A DNA stretch of 40,472 bases, taken from the NCBI GenBank assembly GCA_039961675.1, contig JABRWC010000092.1:1-40472 (forward strand), given 5' to 3'. The translations under genes and the position numbers were made by a program. The DNA comes from JABRWC01 sp039961675. GTDB lineage: Bacteria > Planctomycetota > Phycisphaerae > UBA1845 > Fen-1342. Of this stretch, positions 1 through 8,425 are shown one piece after another (within the stretch, counting starts at the first letter, position 1; the number at the start of each line of letters is the position of its first letter). Under the pieces are notes generated by a model. That model saw only the letters and a program-made list of their open reading frames with translations, ran no database searches and was not told the origin of the DNA.

Positions 1-485
1 GAGTAATACTTCTGCGCGGCGAGCATGGTATTTGGACCCAGCTGGCCAAGCTTTATGCGTCCGACCACGCTGAGGATGACCGCTTCGGTTCTGCCGTTTC
101 CCTGTACGGCCCCACGGCCGTCGTGGGCGCCTACGGCGACGACGATTTCGGCAACGAGTCCGGGTCCGCCTACGTGTTCGACCTCGCCGGCCACGACTGC
201 AACGCCAACAGCCGCTGCGATTCGCTGGACATACGTGACGGCACTTCGCTGGACGACAACGGCAACGGCTGGCCCGACGATTGCGAGGCGGGCGACTGTG
301 CCGCCGATCTCGACGGCAACGGCGCGGTCAACATGGCCGACCTCAGCACGCTGCTCTCGAATTTCGGCCGATCCGGCGACCAGCACGGCAGCGGCGGCGA
401 CATCGACGGCGACCTTGACGTCGACCTCGCCGACCTGAGCGCGCTGCTCACCGAGTACGGGTTGTGCTGCCCGTCATCGGGGTAG
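1..485 (+). CDS. FG-GAP / dockerin-type surface protein, 3' end only
   Basis: The reading frame is open at the left window edge (first full codon at 3), so only the last 160 residues are present. The first part holds a beta-propeller blade of FG-GAP type: W-T-Q-L-A-K-L-Y-A-S-D followed by D-R-F-G-S-A-V and V-V-G-A-Y-G-D-D-D, ending in G-S-A-Y-V-F. It is followed by a Cys/Asn/Asp-rich linker (D-C-N-A-N-S-R-C-D, then D-D-N-G-N-G-W-P-D-D-C-E) of a style common in planctomycete secreted proteins. Two dockerin-like calcium loops close the protein: D-L-D-G-N-G-A-V-N-M-A-D-L and D-I-D-G-D-L-D-V-D-L-A-D-L. The role is probably extracellular or cell-surface, calcium-stabilised. The signal peptide and remaining blades lie outside the window. 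The next gene (terC) converges on it. Confidence 0.85.
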   Translation, partial: VILLRGEHGIWTQLAKLYASDHAEDDRFGSAVSLYGPTAVVGAYGDDDFGNESGSAYVFDLAGHDCNANSRCDSLDIRDGTSLDDNGNGWPDDCEAGDCAADLDGNGAVNMADLSTLLSNFGRSGDQHGSGGDIDGDLDVDLADLSALLTEYGLCCPSSG

Positions 486-619
486 GCGTCCGCGGACAGC
501 ATGCCGCCGCCAGCGCGCGGCCTCATATCGTCGCGACCAGGGGCCGCGCGCAGGCGGACTACGGGACGCGCCCGCGCGTACGATTCACGTGGCTCCGCGC
601 GAAATCCGCGCTGCGCTGC

Positions 620-1357
620 CTACTCCGCCGGCGCACCGTGCAGATGCACCGGCTCGTGCGCCTTGCGCACCCGCAGGTTGATCAGCTCCACGAACAGCGA
701 GAACCCCATCGCGAAGTAGATGTACCCCTTGTTGACGTGCGTCCCCAGCCCCTCGGCCACCAGCATCACGCCGATCAGCAGCAGGAACGCCAGCGCCAGC
801 ATCTTCAGCGTCGGGTGCCGCTCGATGAACGCGCTGATGATCCCCGCGAACGCCAGCATGACCAGCACCGACAGGACCACCGCCGCGATCATGATCTCGA
901 TTCGCCGCGCCATCCCCACCGCCGTAATCACCGAGTCCAGCGAGAATACGATGTCGAGCAGCATGATTTGAGCGATCGCGGCGCCGAACGAGGCGACCGC
1001 GCGCGGCGCGCCCGCCGGCGCCGGGCCTTCGAGCTTCTGGTGAATTTCGTACGTCGCCTTCGCCACCAGGAACAGTCCGCCGGCAAGCAGGATCAAGTCC
1101 TTGCCGGCAAACTCGCGCGAAAGCAGCGTGAACAGCGGCTCCGTCAGGCGCATGACCCAACCGATGCCGAGCAGCAGCAGGATGCGTGTGAGCATCGCGG
1201 CGGTCAGCCCGAGTTGCCGCGCGGCCTTCTGCTGGTGCTGCGGGAGCTTCCCCGCCAAGATCGAGATGAACACGATGTTGTCGATGCCCAGCACGATCTC
1301 GAGCACACTGAGCGTCAGCAGGGCCAGGAGATTCTCGGTCGTCAGCAAACCTTCCAC
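620..1357 (-). CDS. TerC family integral membrane protein
   Basis: This is a polytopic inner-membrane protein of the TerC family, which is linked to metal (manganese) export and to tellurite resistance loci. The 245 residues hold about seven hydrophobic segments. Two typical acidic membrane motifs are visible: G-I-D-N-I-V-F near residue 22 and S-L-D-S-V-I-T-A-V-G in the middle. I chose the GTG start at 1357 because GGAGG lies just upstream on the minus strand and because the longer open frame (to 1567) adds about 70 residues with no TerC similarity. The gene faces away from feoA across a roughly 275-bp divergent region. The substrate cannot be read from the sequence; manganese is a family-based guess, made somewhat more interesting by the iron-uptake neighbours. 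Confidence 0.88.
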   Translation of the reverse strand: MEGLLTTENLLALLTLSVLEIVLGIDNIVFISILAGKLPQHQQKAARQLGLTAAMLTRILLLLGIGWVMRLTEPLFTLLSREFAGKDLILLAGGLFLVAKATYEIHQKLEGPAPAGAPRAVASFGAAIAQIMLLDIVFSLDSVITAVGMARRIEIMIAAVVLSVLVMLAFAGIISAFIERHPTLKMLALAFLLLIGVMLVAEGLGTHVNKGYIYFAMGFSLFVELINLRVRKAHEPVHLHGAPAE

Positions 1358-1535
1358 GCAGCACCTCCACGGGAGCGTCCGCCCGCGCCGGTGGCCGCGC
1401 GGAGCGCGCGGAGCGTATGCGTCCGACCCTGAATCCGAAAGCGCTCGGATTCTCAGAACGTCCGAGAACTCGGTCCGCCGCCTCGACAGCCGCAGCCCGG
1501 AACGTACGGTATTAACGAAACCGCTTACGGACAGT

Positions 1536-1563
1536 TTGACAAATCTTCTGCTCGTGTTACACT
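1536..1563 (+). promoter_or_regulatory. Sigma-70-type promoter of feoAB
   Basis: TTGACA at 1536-1541, a 16-bp spacer, and TACACT at 1558-1563, about 70 bp before the feoA start. The -35 box is perfect and the -10 box matches 4 of 6. It shares its 16-bp spacing with the candidate promoters at 10963, 13589, 14088 and 23064. Confidence 0.7.
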
Positions 1564-1575
1564 TCAATTGATTGA

Positions 1576-1608
1576 TGAATCAAGCAGGCGATTGCCAAGC
1601 TTGATTCA
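1576..1608. promoter_or_regulatory. Inverted repeat in the feoAB leader
   Basis: A perfect 10-bp inverted repeat, TGAATCAAGC (1576-1585) and GCTTGATTCA (1599-1608), is separated by 13 nt. It starts about 12 bp after the -10 box of the feoAB promoter, so it lies at or just after the expected transcription start. It could be an operator for an iron-responsive repressor or a 5' leader hairpin. It does not resemble the classic Fur box closely enough for me to name a regulator. Confidence 0.5.
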
Positions 1609-1632
1609 CGCCCGCTCTACGGAGTGCGTTCG

Positions 1633-1851
1633 ATGCGCCTGGCGTTTGCCCCGCGGTTTCGGCCGTGCAAAGTCATCACCGTCCGCAACGGAAGCCCGCT
1701 GACATACCGACTCATGGAACTCGGATTGATCGAGGGCGCTCAGGTCGAGGTCATGGGCGCCGCGCCGCTCGGCGACCCGCTCCAGATACGCTGCGGCGAC
1801 TCGCGGCTTTCGTTGCGTCGTGAGGAAGCCGAGCTGATCGACGTGGCGTAG
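1633..1851 (+). CDS. feoA: Ferrous iron transport protein A
   Basis: A small cytoplasmic SH3-like protein of 72 residues, the usual FeoA length. It carries the family core: N-G-S-P-L-T-Y-R-L-M-E-L-G-L-I-E-G-A-Q-V-E-V followed by P-L-G-D-P-L-Q-I-R, ending in S-L-R-R-E-E-A. FeoA assists the FeoB permease in Fe(II) uptake. The ATG at 1633 is preceded by CGGAG about 9 nt upstream and is preferred over the in-frame GTG at 1624, which would overlap the spacer. feoB follows after 38 bp on the same strand. The strong promoter at 1536 and the inverted repeat at 1576 probably control both genes. Confidence 0.9.
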   Translation: MRLAFAPRFRPCKVITVRNGSPLTYRLMELGLIEGAQVEVMGAAPLGDPLQIRCGDSRLSLRREEAELIDVA

Positions 1852-1889
1852 ACCTCCGCGGCGGCCGGGCGATCGAGGCCTCGCGCGCG

Positions 1890-4160
1890 ATGGCTCCCAC
1901 GCCCGTCGGCCTTGACCCAGCCAGCATCTGCGGGATAGAGCTTCACGACATGCTCGAATCCCCGTCACGCTCCAGCCGTCCCGAATCCGGCCTTACCGAC
2001 GACCACTCGCAGCGCAGGCCGATCGTTGCGCTGGTCGGCAATCCCAATACTGGAAAGACCTCGCTCTTCAACGCCCTGACCGGCTTCAAGCGGCACGTCG
2101 CCAACTACCCCGGCATTACGGTGGAACTGGCGCGCGGCCCGCTGGCGGGCGCGGCGAGGCGGATCGAGTTGATCGACCTCCCCGGCACGTACAGCCTCGC
2201 GGCGCTCTCGCCGGACGAGATGCTGGTCAATGACGCGCTCGCAGGACGGTTGGCCGATCTCGAACGTCCCGATCTGATCCTCGCCGTCGTGGACGCGTCG
2301 AATCTGCCGCGGAACCTGTACCTTTTCAGCCAGCTTCGCGAGCTCGGCATCCCTCTGCTGCTCGCACTGAACATGTTCGACGTCGCGCAGGCGCGCGGCA
2401 TCGAGATCGACTGCGATCGGCTTGCCCGCCGCCTCGGCGTCGAAGTCGTGCCCGTGGTCGCGACGCGTGTCGAGACCACGCGGCCGCTGGCTGCGGCGCT
2501 GGATCGGGCCCTGGCGCGCGCGCAGGGAAGCGTGGAACCCGCGCCGCCCGTCGGCTTTCCTGAGGAGCTTCACGCCGCGATTCGCAACGCTGCGGCGCTC
2601 CTGCCGTGCGAGATGCGTCGCAGCGAGGCGATCCGCGTGCTGCTCGACGAAAGCGGACAGGCCGAGCAGCGCTTCGTCGAGTTCGGGGGAAACGTCGCTG
2701 CGCTCCAATCGCTCCGCGAAAAGCTGAAAGCGGCCGGGGTCGAGGGCCAGCGCGTCGAGGTTCATGCGCGCTATGCCTGGGTCGGGCGAACGCTCGACGG
2801 CGTGCTGCGTCAAGCCGACCGGCCGCGATCGACGAAGTCCGATCGAATCGACCGCATCCTCACGCACAAGCTCACGGGCGGAGTCATCCTGGCCGCCGTG
2901 CTGTTCACCGTGTTCCAGGCCATCTTCACCTGGGCCGGACCGCTGATGGACGCGATCGACGCCGGGTTTGGCGTCCTCGCGGACTGGGTCGGCCCGCTGC
3001 TGCCGGAAGGGGTGCTGCGCAGCTTGGTCGTGGACGGCGTGATCGCCGGCGTCGGCGGCGTGCTCACGTTCCTGCCGCAAATCATGATCCTCTTCGCGTT
3101 CATCGCGATCCTGGAGGACTGCGGCTACTTGGCGCGCGCGGCGTACATGATGGACCGCGTGATGCGCGGGCTGGGACTCAGCGGCCGTGCGTTCATCCCG
3201 CTGCTGTCCTCCTTCGCCTGCGCGGTCCCGGCCATCATGGGCACGCGGACCATCGCCGACCGGCGCGAGCGGTTCGTTACGATCCTGCTCGCGCCGTTCA
3301 TGAGCTGCTCGGCGCGGCTGCCCGTCTATGTCCTCATGATCAGCGCCTTCGTGCCGGATCGGGCGTTCCTTGGCGGATGGGTCTCGCTTCAAGCGCTGGT
3401 GATGCTCGGCGCCTACCTGGTTGGCGTGGTCACTGCGATCCCGCTGGCGTGGCTGCTGCGCTTCACGGCGTTCCGCGGGGCGGCGTCGGCGTTCGTGCTG
3501 GAACTGCCCAGCTACCGCGTGCCGCATCCGCGCGCCGTGTGGCAGCGCATGTACTTCGCCGGGCGCAGCTTCGTGGTCCGGGCCGGAACGATCATTCTGG
3601 TCGTCAACCTGGTCGTGTGGGCGCTGGGGTACTTCCCCCGCAGCGAGACGACACGCGCGGCCGTCGAGCGGGCGGCGGCCGTCGAGCGGTGGAGCGGCCA
3701 GCGACTCGAAGCAGAACTCGCCGGCTCGTACCTGCGCGACAGCTACCTCGGCCGCATCGGGCACGCGATCGAGCCGGCGGTGGCGCCCATCGGCTGGGAT
3801 TGGCGGATCGCGATGGCCACGCTGGCGTCGTTTCCCGCGCGCGAAGTCATCATCGCGACGCTGGGCACGATCTATAACCTGGGCAGCGCGGCGGCGGACG
3901 AGCGCTCGGCGCCCCTGCGCGAGGCGATCCGCGCTGCGACCTGGCCGGACGGGAGGCCCGTGTTCGATCTGCCGGTGGCGCTTTCCATCATGGTCTTCTA
4001 TGCGCTCTGCGCGCAGTGCGCCAGCACGCTCGTCGTCATGGGACGCGAGACCGGCACCTGGCTCTGGCCGCTGGCGTCGTTCGTGACGATGACATCGCTC
4101 GCGTACGTCGCCGCCCTGGCCACGTCCGCGATAACGCGGGCCGTGGTGGCGTCCGTTTGA
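1890..4160 (+). CDS. feoB: Ferrous iron transporter B (GTPase permease)
   Basis: The inner-membrane Fe(II) permease, 756 residues, close to the usual length. The N-terminal G domain shows G1 G-N-P-N-T-G-K-T (50-57), G3 D-L-P-G (96-99) and G4 N-M-F-D (161-164). The membrane half has the two Gate regions, including F-A-C-A-V-P-A-I-M-G-T-R and the P-F-M-S-C-S-A-R-L-P-V-Y signature with its conserved cysteine. The start is uncertain: neither ATG 1890 nor ATG 1950 has a convincing ribosome binding site, and the G domain begins only at residue about 45, so 1950 is also possible. It is co-transcribed with feoA and followed by two strong hairpins. No feoC is present. Confidence 0.95.
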   Translation: MAPTPVGLDPASICGIELHDMLESPSRSSRPESGLTDDHSQRRPIVALVGNPNTGKTSLFNALTGFKRHVANYPGITVELARGPLAGAARRIELIDLPGTYSLAALSPDEMLVNDALAGRLADLERPDLILAVVDASNLPRNLYLFSQLRELGIPLLLALNMFDVAQARGIEIDCDRLARRLGVEVVPVVATRVETTRPLAAALDRALARAQGSVEPAPPVGFPEELHAAIRNAAALLPCEMRRSEAIRVLLDESGQAEQRFVEFGGNVAALQSLREKLKAAGVEGQRVEVHARYAWVGRTLDGVLRQADRPRSTKSDRIDRILTHKLTGGVILAAVLFTVFQAIFTWAGPLMDAIDAGFGVLADWVGPLLPEGVLRSLVVDGVIAGVGGVLTFLPQIMILFAFIAILEDCGYLARAAYMMDRVMRGLGLSGRAFIPLLSSFACAVPAIMGTRTIADRRERFVTILLAPFMSCSARLPVYVLMISAFVPDRAFLGGWVSLQALVMLGAYLVGVVTAIPLAWLLRFTAFRGAASAFVLELPSYRVPHPRAVWQRMYFAGRSFVVRAGTIILVVNLVVWALGYFPRSETTRAAVERAAAVERWSGQRLEAELAGSYLRDSYLGRIGHAIEPAVAPIGWDWRIAMATLASFPAREVIIATLGTIYNLGSAAADERSAPLREAIRAATWPDGRPVFDLPVALSIMVFYALCAQCASTLVVMGRETGTWLWPLASFVTMTSLAYVAALATSAITRAVVASV

Positions 4161-4169
4161 CCGTTCAGA

Positions 4170-4220
4170 GCCCCTCGCGGGAGCGAGGGGCCGCCCCGCA
4201 CGGCCGTGCGGGGTTCTGTT
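4170..4220 (+). terminator. Double hairpin terminator after feoB
   Basis: Two GC-rich hairpins follow the feoB stop. The first pairs 4170-4178 with 4183-4191 around a GGGA loop. The second is a perfect 20-bp palindrome at 4194-4213 followed by TTCTGTTT. This fits an intrinsic terminator that isolates feoAB from the MCE operon. Confidence 0.7.
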
Positions 4221-4395
4221 TCGCACGCCTCGCACACATGCGCGAAGCCCCGCGAGCGAAGAATCTCTGGGCGGGACCACGCGCGTTGCTGCGCAACGCG
4301 GCGCATCGGCTACAATGCGGCCCGCAGCGGCGGGCGGCCGTGCGGGTGCGTCTGTCCCGGGCGTTTTCATCCGTCCAGATGGGAAGCCGGCATCG

Positions 4396-5745
4396 ATGCG
4401 GGCGCGAGGTCACGAGTTTGCGATCGGCGTGTTCGTGCTGGCCGTCGGCGCACTGCTGGTCGCGTCCGTGCTCTTCATCTACCCGAACATGCAGGGCGAC
4501 ACGCGGCGCATCGTGGTGTGCTTCCCGCACGACGCAGGCGTGGCCCCCATTAAGGATGCCAGCCCCGTGCTGCTGGGCGGCTCCGTGCAGGTAGGCCAGG
4601 TCCGCAACGTGAGCCTGGAGAGCATCGTCGAGGACACCCCGGCCGGACCGCGCCGCAAGCTGCTCATCATGGTCGACGCCGACGTCGCCGGCGCGCTCGA
4701 CCTGTACCGCGACTGCCGCATCACCACCGACCAGCCCCCGGTCGGCGGTCCCGGCGTGCTCGTGATTCTCAGCGTCGGAACGCCCGAAGCCGGCCCGCTC
4801 GGCCGCGACCCGATCGCCGGGCTTCCGGCGCAGAGCCTGGCGGCGTCGATCGGCAGCCTCTCGCGGTTCCTGTTCGAGCCGGACGGGTTTCTGGCCAAGC
4901 TGGACCGCGCCATCGACGGCGCCGCCGAAGGCTCGCTGATGAACAAACTGCTGGCGAGCCTGGACGACGTGAACGCCATCACGGCCGAGATGCGGACGCA
5001 GTTCAACGGCAAGGACCAGCTCACGCTGCTGGGCAAGGTCCAGCAGATGGCCGACAACCTCAGCGCCACCACCGGCGCGCTGCGGCAGCAGATGAACGCC
5101 GACGACGACGCCGCGATGCTGGCGCGGATGCTTTCAGCGATCGAACACGTGAACCAGGCCCTCGAGGAAGCGCGCGGCATGCTGGCCGAGAACCGTCCCG
5201 TGCTTCACAACACGGTGGTCAACATCGACGCGCTGGCCAGCGCGCTCCAGCAGCAGTTGTCGGCGGTGCTGCGCACCGAGTTCAACCGCGACGATCCGGC
5301 GTCGGTCCTCGGGAAGGTCCACGTCAGCATGGACCGGCTGAACGCGTCGCTGGGCGCGCTCGCGGCCACCAGCGGCACGGCCGAAAACGTGCTGGTGGTC
5401 AACAAGCCGCTCATCGAGCAGACGCTGCGGAACGTGCACGACATGAGCGCCCAGCTCAAGCTCGCCAGTGACGAGATTCGGTTGGCGCCATGGCGCTTGA
5501 TGTACCGTCCAACCGAACGCGAGAACGCCGAGACCACGATCTTCCAGGCGGCGCGAAACTTCGCCGAGGCCGCCAGCAGCCTGGACAACGCCGCAGCCCG
5601 GCTGGCGGCGCTCCAGGACGCGGCCCAGTCCGGGCGCAGCAGTACCGTGGCGCCCGAAGAGCTGGGGCGGATGCGCGCTGAGCTCCAGTCCGCTTTCGAG
5701 CATTTCCGCAAGGCCGAAGAATTCCTCTTCCAGCAGCTCAAGTAG
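4396..5745 (+). CDS. MCE (MlaD-like) family lipid-transport protein
   Basis: A membrane-anchored periplasmic protein of 449 residues. A single N-terminal transmembrane segment (about residues 9-30: F-A-I-G-V-F-V-L-A-V-G-A-L-L) is followed by an MCE domain (about 38-120) containing A-P-I-K-D-A-S-P-V-L-L-G-G-S-V-Q-V-G-Q-V. A long helical tail with regular hydrophobic spacing follows, as in MCE subunits that form tunnels for phospholipids between inner and outer membranes. The ATG at 4396 is preceded by GGGAAG; the longer frame from 4315 adds an Ala/Gly/Arg stretch unlikely to be coding. No MlaE permease or MlaF ATPase is adjacent, so the partner genes must be elsewhere. The next gene starts 9 bp downstream. 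Confidence 0.85.
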   Translation: MRARGHEFAIGVFVLAVGALLVASVLFIYPNMQGDTRRIVVCFPHDAGVAPIKDASPVLLGGSVQVGQVRNVSLESIVEDTPAGPRRKLLIMVDADVAGALDLYRDCRITTDQPPVGGPGVLVILSVGTPEAGPLGRDPIAGLPAQSLAASIGSLSRFLFEPDGFLAKLDRAIDGAAEGSLMNKLLASLDDVNAITAEMRTQFNGKDQLTLLGKVQQMADNLSATTGALRQQMNADDDAAMLARMLSAIEHVNQALEEARGMLAENRPVLHNTVVNIDALASALQQQLSAVLRTEFNRDDPASVLGKVHVSMDRLNASLGALAATSGTAENVLVVNKPLIEQTLRNVHDMSAQLKLASDEIRLAPWRLMYRPTERENAETTIFQAARNFAEAASSLDNAAARLAALQDAAQSGRSSTVAPEELGRMRAELQSAFEHFRKAEEFLFQQLK

Positions 5746-5754
5746 GATGCAGCG

Positions 5755-6861
5755 GTGAGCGCCGTCGGCTCGAAACGACTTGACCTCGCGATCGTCGGCG
5801 CTGGCCCCGCCGGCTCGGCGGCCGCCATCCGCGCTCGCCAGCTCGGCCTCTCGGTGTTGCTGCTGGACCAGCACGATTTTCCGCGCGCCAAGGCGTGCCT
5901 CGGCTGGGTCAGCCCCGCGGGAGTGGTAATGGCCGAATCGTGTGGGCTGACGCCCGCGTCCGCCGGGGCGGACGAATTCTGCGGCCTGACGCTGCACTCG
6001 TGGGACCTTCGCAAGCAGACGGCCATCTCGGAGCGGGCCCTGCGCGGGTGGATCGTCGACCGGTCGCGGTTCGATCTGGCGCTGCTGAAGGCCGCACGCG
6101 AGCTGGGCGCGGAGGCGCTGCTGCGACACGCCGTCGATGGACTCCGCCTGGGCGAGCGCGAGGTCGAGATCGACCTCGCCGGAGAGCGAACGGTCTGCGC
6201 CGCGTTGCTGATTATTGCAGACGGGACGGATTCCACTGCGGCACGCCTGGCTCGGATCACGCCGGCGCGCGCCCTGGCTGACCTTCCCCGAACGTTCTAC
6301 GGCGAGTTCGCCGCGAAGGGCGAGCCACGGCTCGACGTGGCCATCGGCCAGGGGCGCACGGGGCAGCTCGCCGTAATTGCCCGCTCGCGCAAACGCGTAT
6401 GCATCGGGCTGTCCAGCCGCGCCGACGAGGAGAGTGTGTCGCGGCAATACGCCGCGTTCGTGGCCGCGGCCGTGGAGGCCGACCTGCTGCCGAAGTGCGC
6501 GGCGGGCCCGGCGACGTGCGTCGTGACGCCGGCCGGCGCGGCGCTCGAAATGGACGCGCACGTCGGGAAACGCTGCGTGCTCGTCGGCGACGCCGGGGGA
6601 TTCGTCGCGGCGTTCAGCAATGAAGGCATTTACCCGGCGATGAAATCCGGCTGGATCGCGGCCGAAACCGTGGCGAGAACGCTGAACGCCGCCTACCCGC
6701 AGGACGAGCTGGCGACATTTGACGAGTCCTGGCGAACGGCGCTGGCGGAGTACCTTCGCCGGCCGAACACGGACTTGTCGTTGCTCATGCCGCTGGTGTT
6801 CGGCAATGAGCAGATGGCTCGGCGTATCGCGCGGGCCTTCCTGTTGGGGCAGGCGTTCTGA
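5755..6861 (+). CDS. FAD-dependent oxidoreductase, geranylgeranyl reductase family
   Basis: A flavoprotein of 368 residues. The N-terminal dinucleotide fold is clear: I-V-G-A-G-P-A-G-S at residues 13-21, then an acidic end of strand two at L-L-L-D-Q-H-D-F-P-R-A-K-A-C. This is the segment that in geranylgeranyl reductases and related monooxygenase-fold enzymes carries the P-R-x-K-x-C motif. The second FAD motif, V-G-D-A-G-G-F, is near residue 277 and is followed by N-E-G-I-Y-P-A-M-K-S-G. Such enzymes reduce isoprenoid double bonds in membrane lipids, quinones or pigments; the substrate here is unknown. It starts with GTG, 9 bp after the MCE gene, with which it is probably co-transcribed. Tryptophan or halogenase-type activity is less likely. 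Confidence 0.85.
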   Translation: MSAVGSKRLDLAIVGAGPAGSAAAIRARQLGLSVLLLDQHDFPRAKACLGWVSPAGVVMAESCGLTPASAGADEFCGLTLHSWDLRKQTAISERALRGWIVDRSRFDLALLKAARELGAEALLRHAVDGLRLGEREVEIDLAGERTVCAALLIIADGTDSTAARLARITPARALADLPRTFYGEFAAKGEPRLDVAIGQGRTGQLAVIARSRKRVCIGLSSRADEESVSRQYAAFVAAAVEADLLPKCAAGPATCVVTPAGAALEMDAHVGKRCVLVGDAGGFVAAFSNEGIYPAMKSGWIAAETVARTLNAAYPQDELATFDESWRTALAEYLRRPNTDLSLLMPLVFGNEQMARRIARAFLLGQAF

Positions 6862-6929
6862 GGCGGTGTAGCACTTCGGGCGGTTTTGCGTTCTGATTTG
6901 TGAGGTCTGGATTCTGGAGGAAGAACGGA

Positions 6930-7475
6930 TTGCCGACGGACTGGGACCTGGACAAGCTCGAGATCCTCGTCTACCCGGACCCGCGCCTGCGCAAGCGCTG
7001 CGCACCGGTCGAGGAGTTCAACGGACGGCTCGCCGCGCTTGCGGCGAAGATGATCGAAATGATGCGCGCGGCGCGCGGCGTCGGGCTGGCCGCGCCGCAG
7101 GTAGGCGTCCTCCTGCGCATGTTCGTCGCCAATACGACCGGCAAGCCGGACGATGACCGCGTCTTCGTAAATCCAGTCATCGTCGAGCCGGAAGGCGCAA
7201 AGGAAGCCTCCGAAGGCTGCCTCTCGCTCCCTGACGTGGAAGTCCAGGTGCGGCGCGCGCTGCGCTGCCGTGTCCGCGCTTACGACCTGTCCGGGCGCCC
7301 GTTTGAGTGCGCCGGTGAGGAGCTTCCCGCGCGCGTCTGGCAGCACGAGACGGACCACCTTGACGGCGTTCTGATCCTCGACCGCATGGGGCCGGCCGAC
7401 AAGATCGCGACCCGCAAGCGGTTGCGGGAACTCGAGGCCGAGCATCGAGAGCGGCTGCGCGGTGCGAAGACATGA
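6930..7475 (+). CDS. def: Peptide deformylase
   Basis: Removes the formyl group from the N-terminal methionine of new proteins, using a metal ion. All three family motifs are intact: G-V-G-L-A-A-P-Q (50-57), E-G-C-L-S (95-99, metal-binding Cys97) and Q-H-E-T-D-H (138-143, with the two metal-binding histidines and catalytic Glu140). I chose the TTG start at 6930 because GGAGGAAG ends 6 nt upstream; the alternative GTG at 6900 would place that binding site inside the coding region. The protein is then 181 residues. Its stop overlaps the fmt start by 4 bp, so the two genes that add and remove the formyl group are translationally coupled. Confidence 0.95.
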   Translation: MPTDWDLDKLEILVYPDPRLRKRCAPVEEFNGRLAALAAKMIEMMRAARGVGLAAPQVGVLLRMFVANTTGKPDDDRVFVNPVIVEPEGAKEASEGCLSLPDVEVQVRRALRCRVRAYDLSGRPFECAGEELPARVWQHETDHLDGVLILDRMGPADKIATRKRLRELEAEHRERLRGAKT

Positions 7476-8425
7476 GGCTCACGTTCTGGGGCACCGGCGA
7501 ATTCGGCGGGCCGGCGCTCCGCGCCCTGCACGCCGCGGGACATGAGATCGTGCGGGTCATCAGCCAGCCGGATCGACCGGCCGGCAGGGGGATGGCCGTC
7601 CGTCCGACGCCGATCCACGCACTGGCGGCGGAGCTGGGGCTGCCGCACGTTCAGTCTGAAGACGTGAACGCGATCCCGCCCGCCGAGCTGATCGGTTCGG
7701 CCGAATTGGGCGTGGTCGTGGCGTTCGGCCAGAAGCTCGGTCCGCGCTTGCTGCACGCGTCGCCGCGCGGGTTTGTCAACATCCATGCCTCCCTGCTGCC
7801 CAAGTACCGCGGCGCCGCGCCGATCCAGTGGGCGATCATTGAGGGCGAATCGACCACCGGCGTCACCGTGTTCCAGCTCGATGAGCGCTGGGACGCCGGC
7901 GCCGTATGGGGCCGGCGAACGACACCGATCGGCGAGACCGAAACTGCGGGCGAGCTGCACGACCGGCTCGCGGCGCTCGGTGCCGAGCTGATCGTCAAGG
8001 TGGTGACCGCGATTCACCGCGGCACGATCCAGCCCGTTCCGCAGGACCCGTCGCAGGCGACACGGGCGCCCAAGCTCACGCCGGCGCATCGGCGGCTGGA
8101 CCTCGCCCAGCCCGCGGCGCGCGTGGCACGCCGGATCAACGGCTTGTGGCCCTGGCCGGCGGCGACGTGCAGGTTGTCGCGCCCCGACGGCAGCGCGCTG
8201 CGCGTCCAGCTCGCCCGGGCGCGCGTGGCGGCTGACGCGGCGCCCCAGCCGGCCCCGCATGAACCCGGCGAATTCTGTAGTGACGGCAGCGTGCAGACTG
8301 CGGAGGGCCGCATCCGCATTCTGGAGATCAAACCGGCTGGCCGTGGACTGATGAGCTTCGAGGACTTCGCGCGGGGGCACCTCGTCACTCCTCCCGCGCG
8401 GCTGCTGCCACTCGATGAGCCATGA
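7472..8425 (+). CDS. fmt: Methionyl-tRNA formyltransferase
   Basis: Formylates initiator Met-tRNA with 10-formyl-tetrahydrofolate. The 317 residues match the normal length. The N-terminal catalytic domain contains the signature V-N-I-H-A-S-L-L-P-K-Y-R-G-A-A-P-I-Q-W; Asn103, His105 and Asp141 correspond to the catalytic trio of the family. The C-terminal domain contains W-P-W-P-A-A-T-C. The ATG overlaps the def stop in an ATGA arrangement, and its own stop overlaps the rsmB start in the same way. The order def-fmt-rsmB is a widespread bacterial arrangement that links start-tRNA formylation, deformylation and 16S rRNA methylation. Confidence 0.96.
   Translation: MRLTFWGTGEFGGPALRALHAAGHEIVRVISQPDRPAGRGMAVRPTPIHALAAELGLPHVQSEDVNAIPPAELIGSAELGVVVAFGQKLGPRLLHASPRGFVNIHASLLPKYRGAAPIQWAIIEGESTTGVTVFQLDERWDAGAVWGRRTTPIGETETAGELHDRLAALGAELIVKVVTAIHRGTIQPVPQDPSQATRAPKLTPAHRRLDLAQPAARVARRINGLWPWPAATCRLSRPDGSALRVQLARARVAADAAPQPAPHEPGEFCSDGSVQTAEGRIRILEIKPAGRGLMSFEDFARGHLVTPPARLLPLDEP

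Noticed and set aside
1965..4370. 801-codon open frame on the minus strand across feoB
   Set aside because: It is a shadow of the feoB reading frame in GC-rich DNA: low complexity, Arg/Ala/Asp-rich, no family motif, no binding site.
5134..7005. 623-codon minus-strand frame across the MCE and reductase genes
   Set aside because: It runs antisense to two well-supported genes and has no domain pattern.
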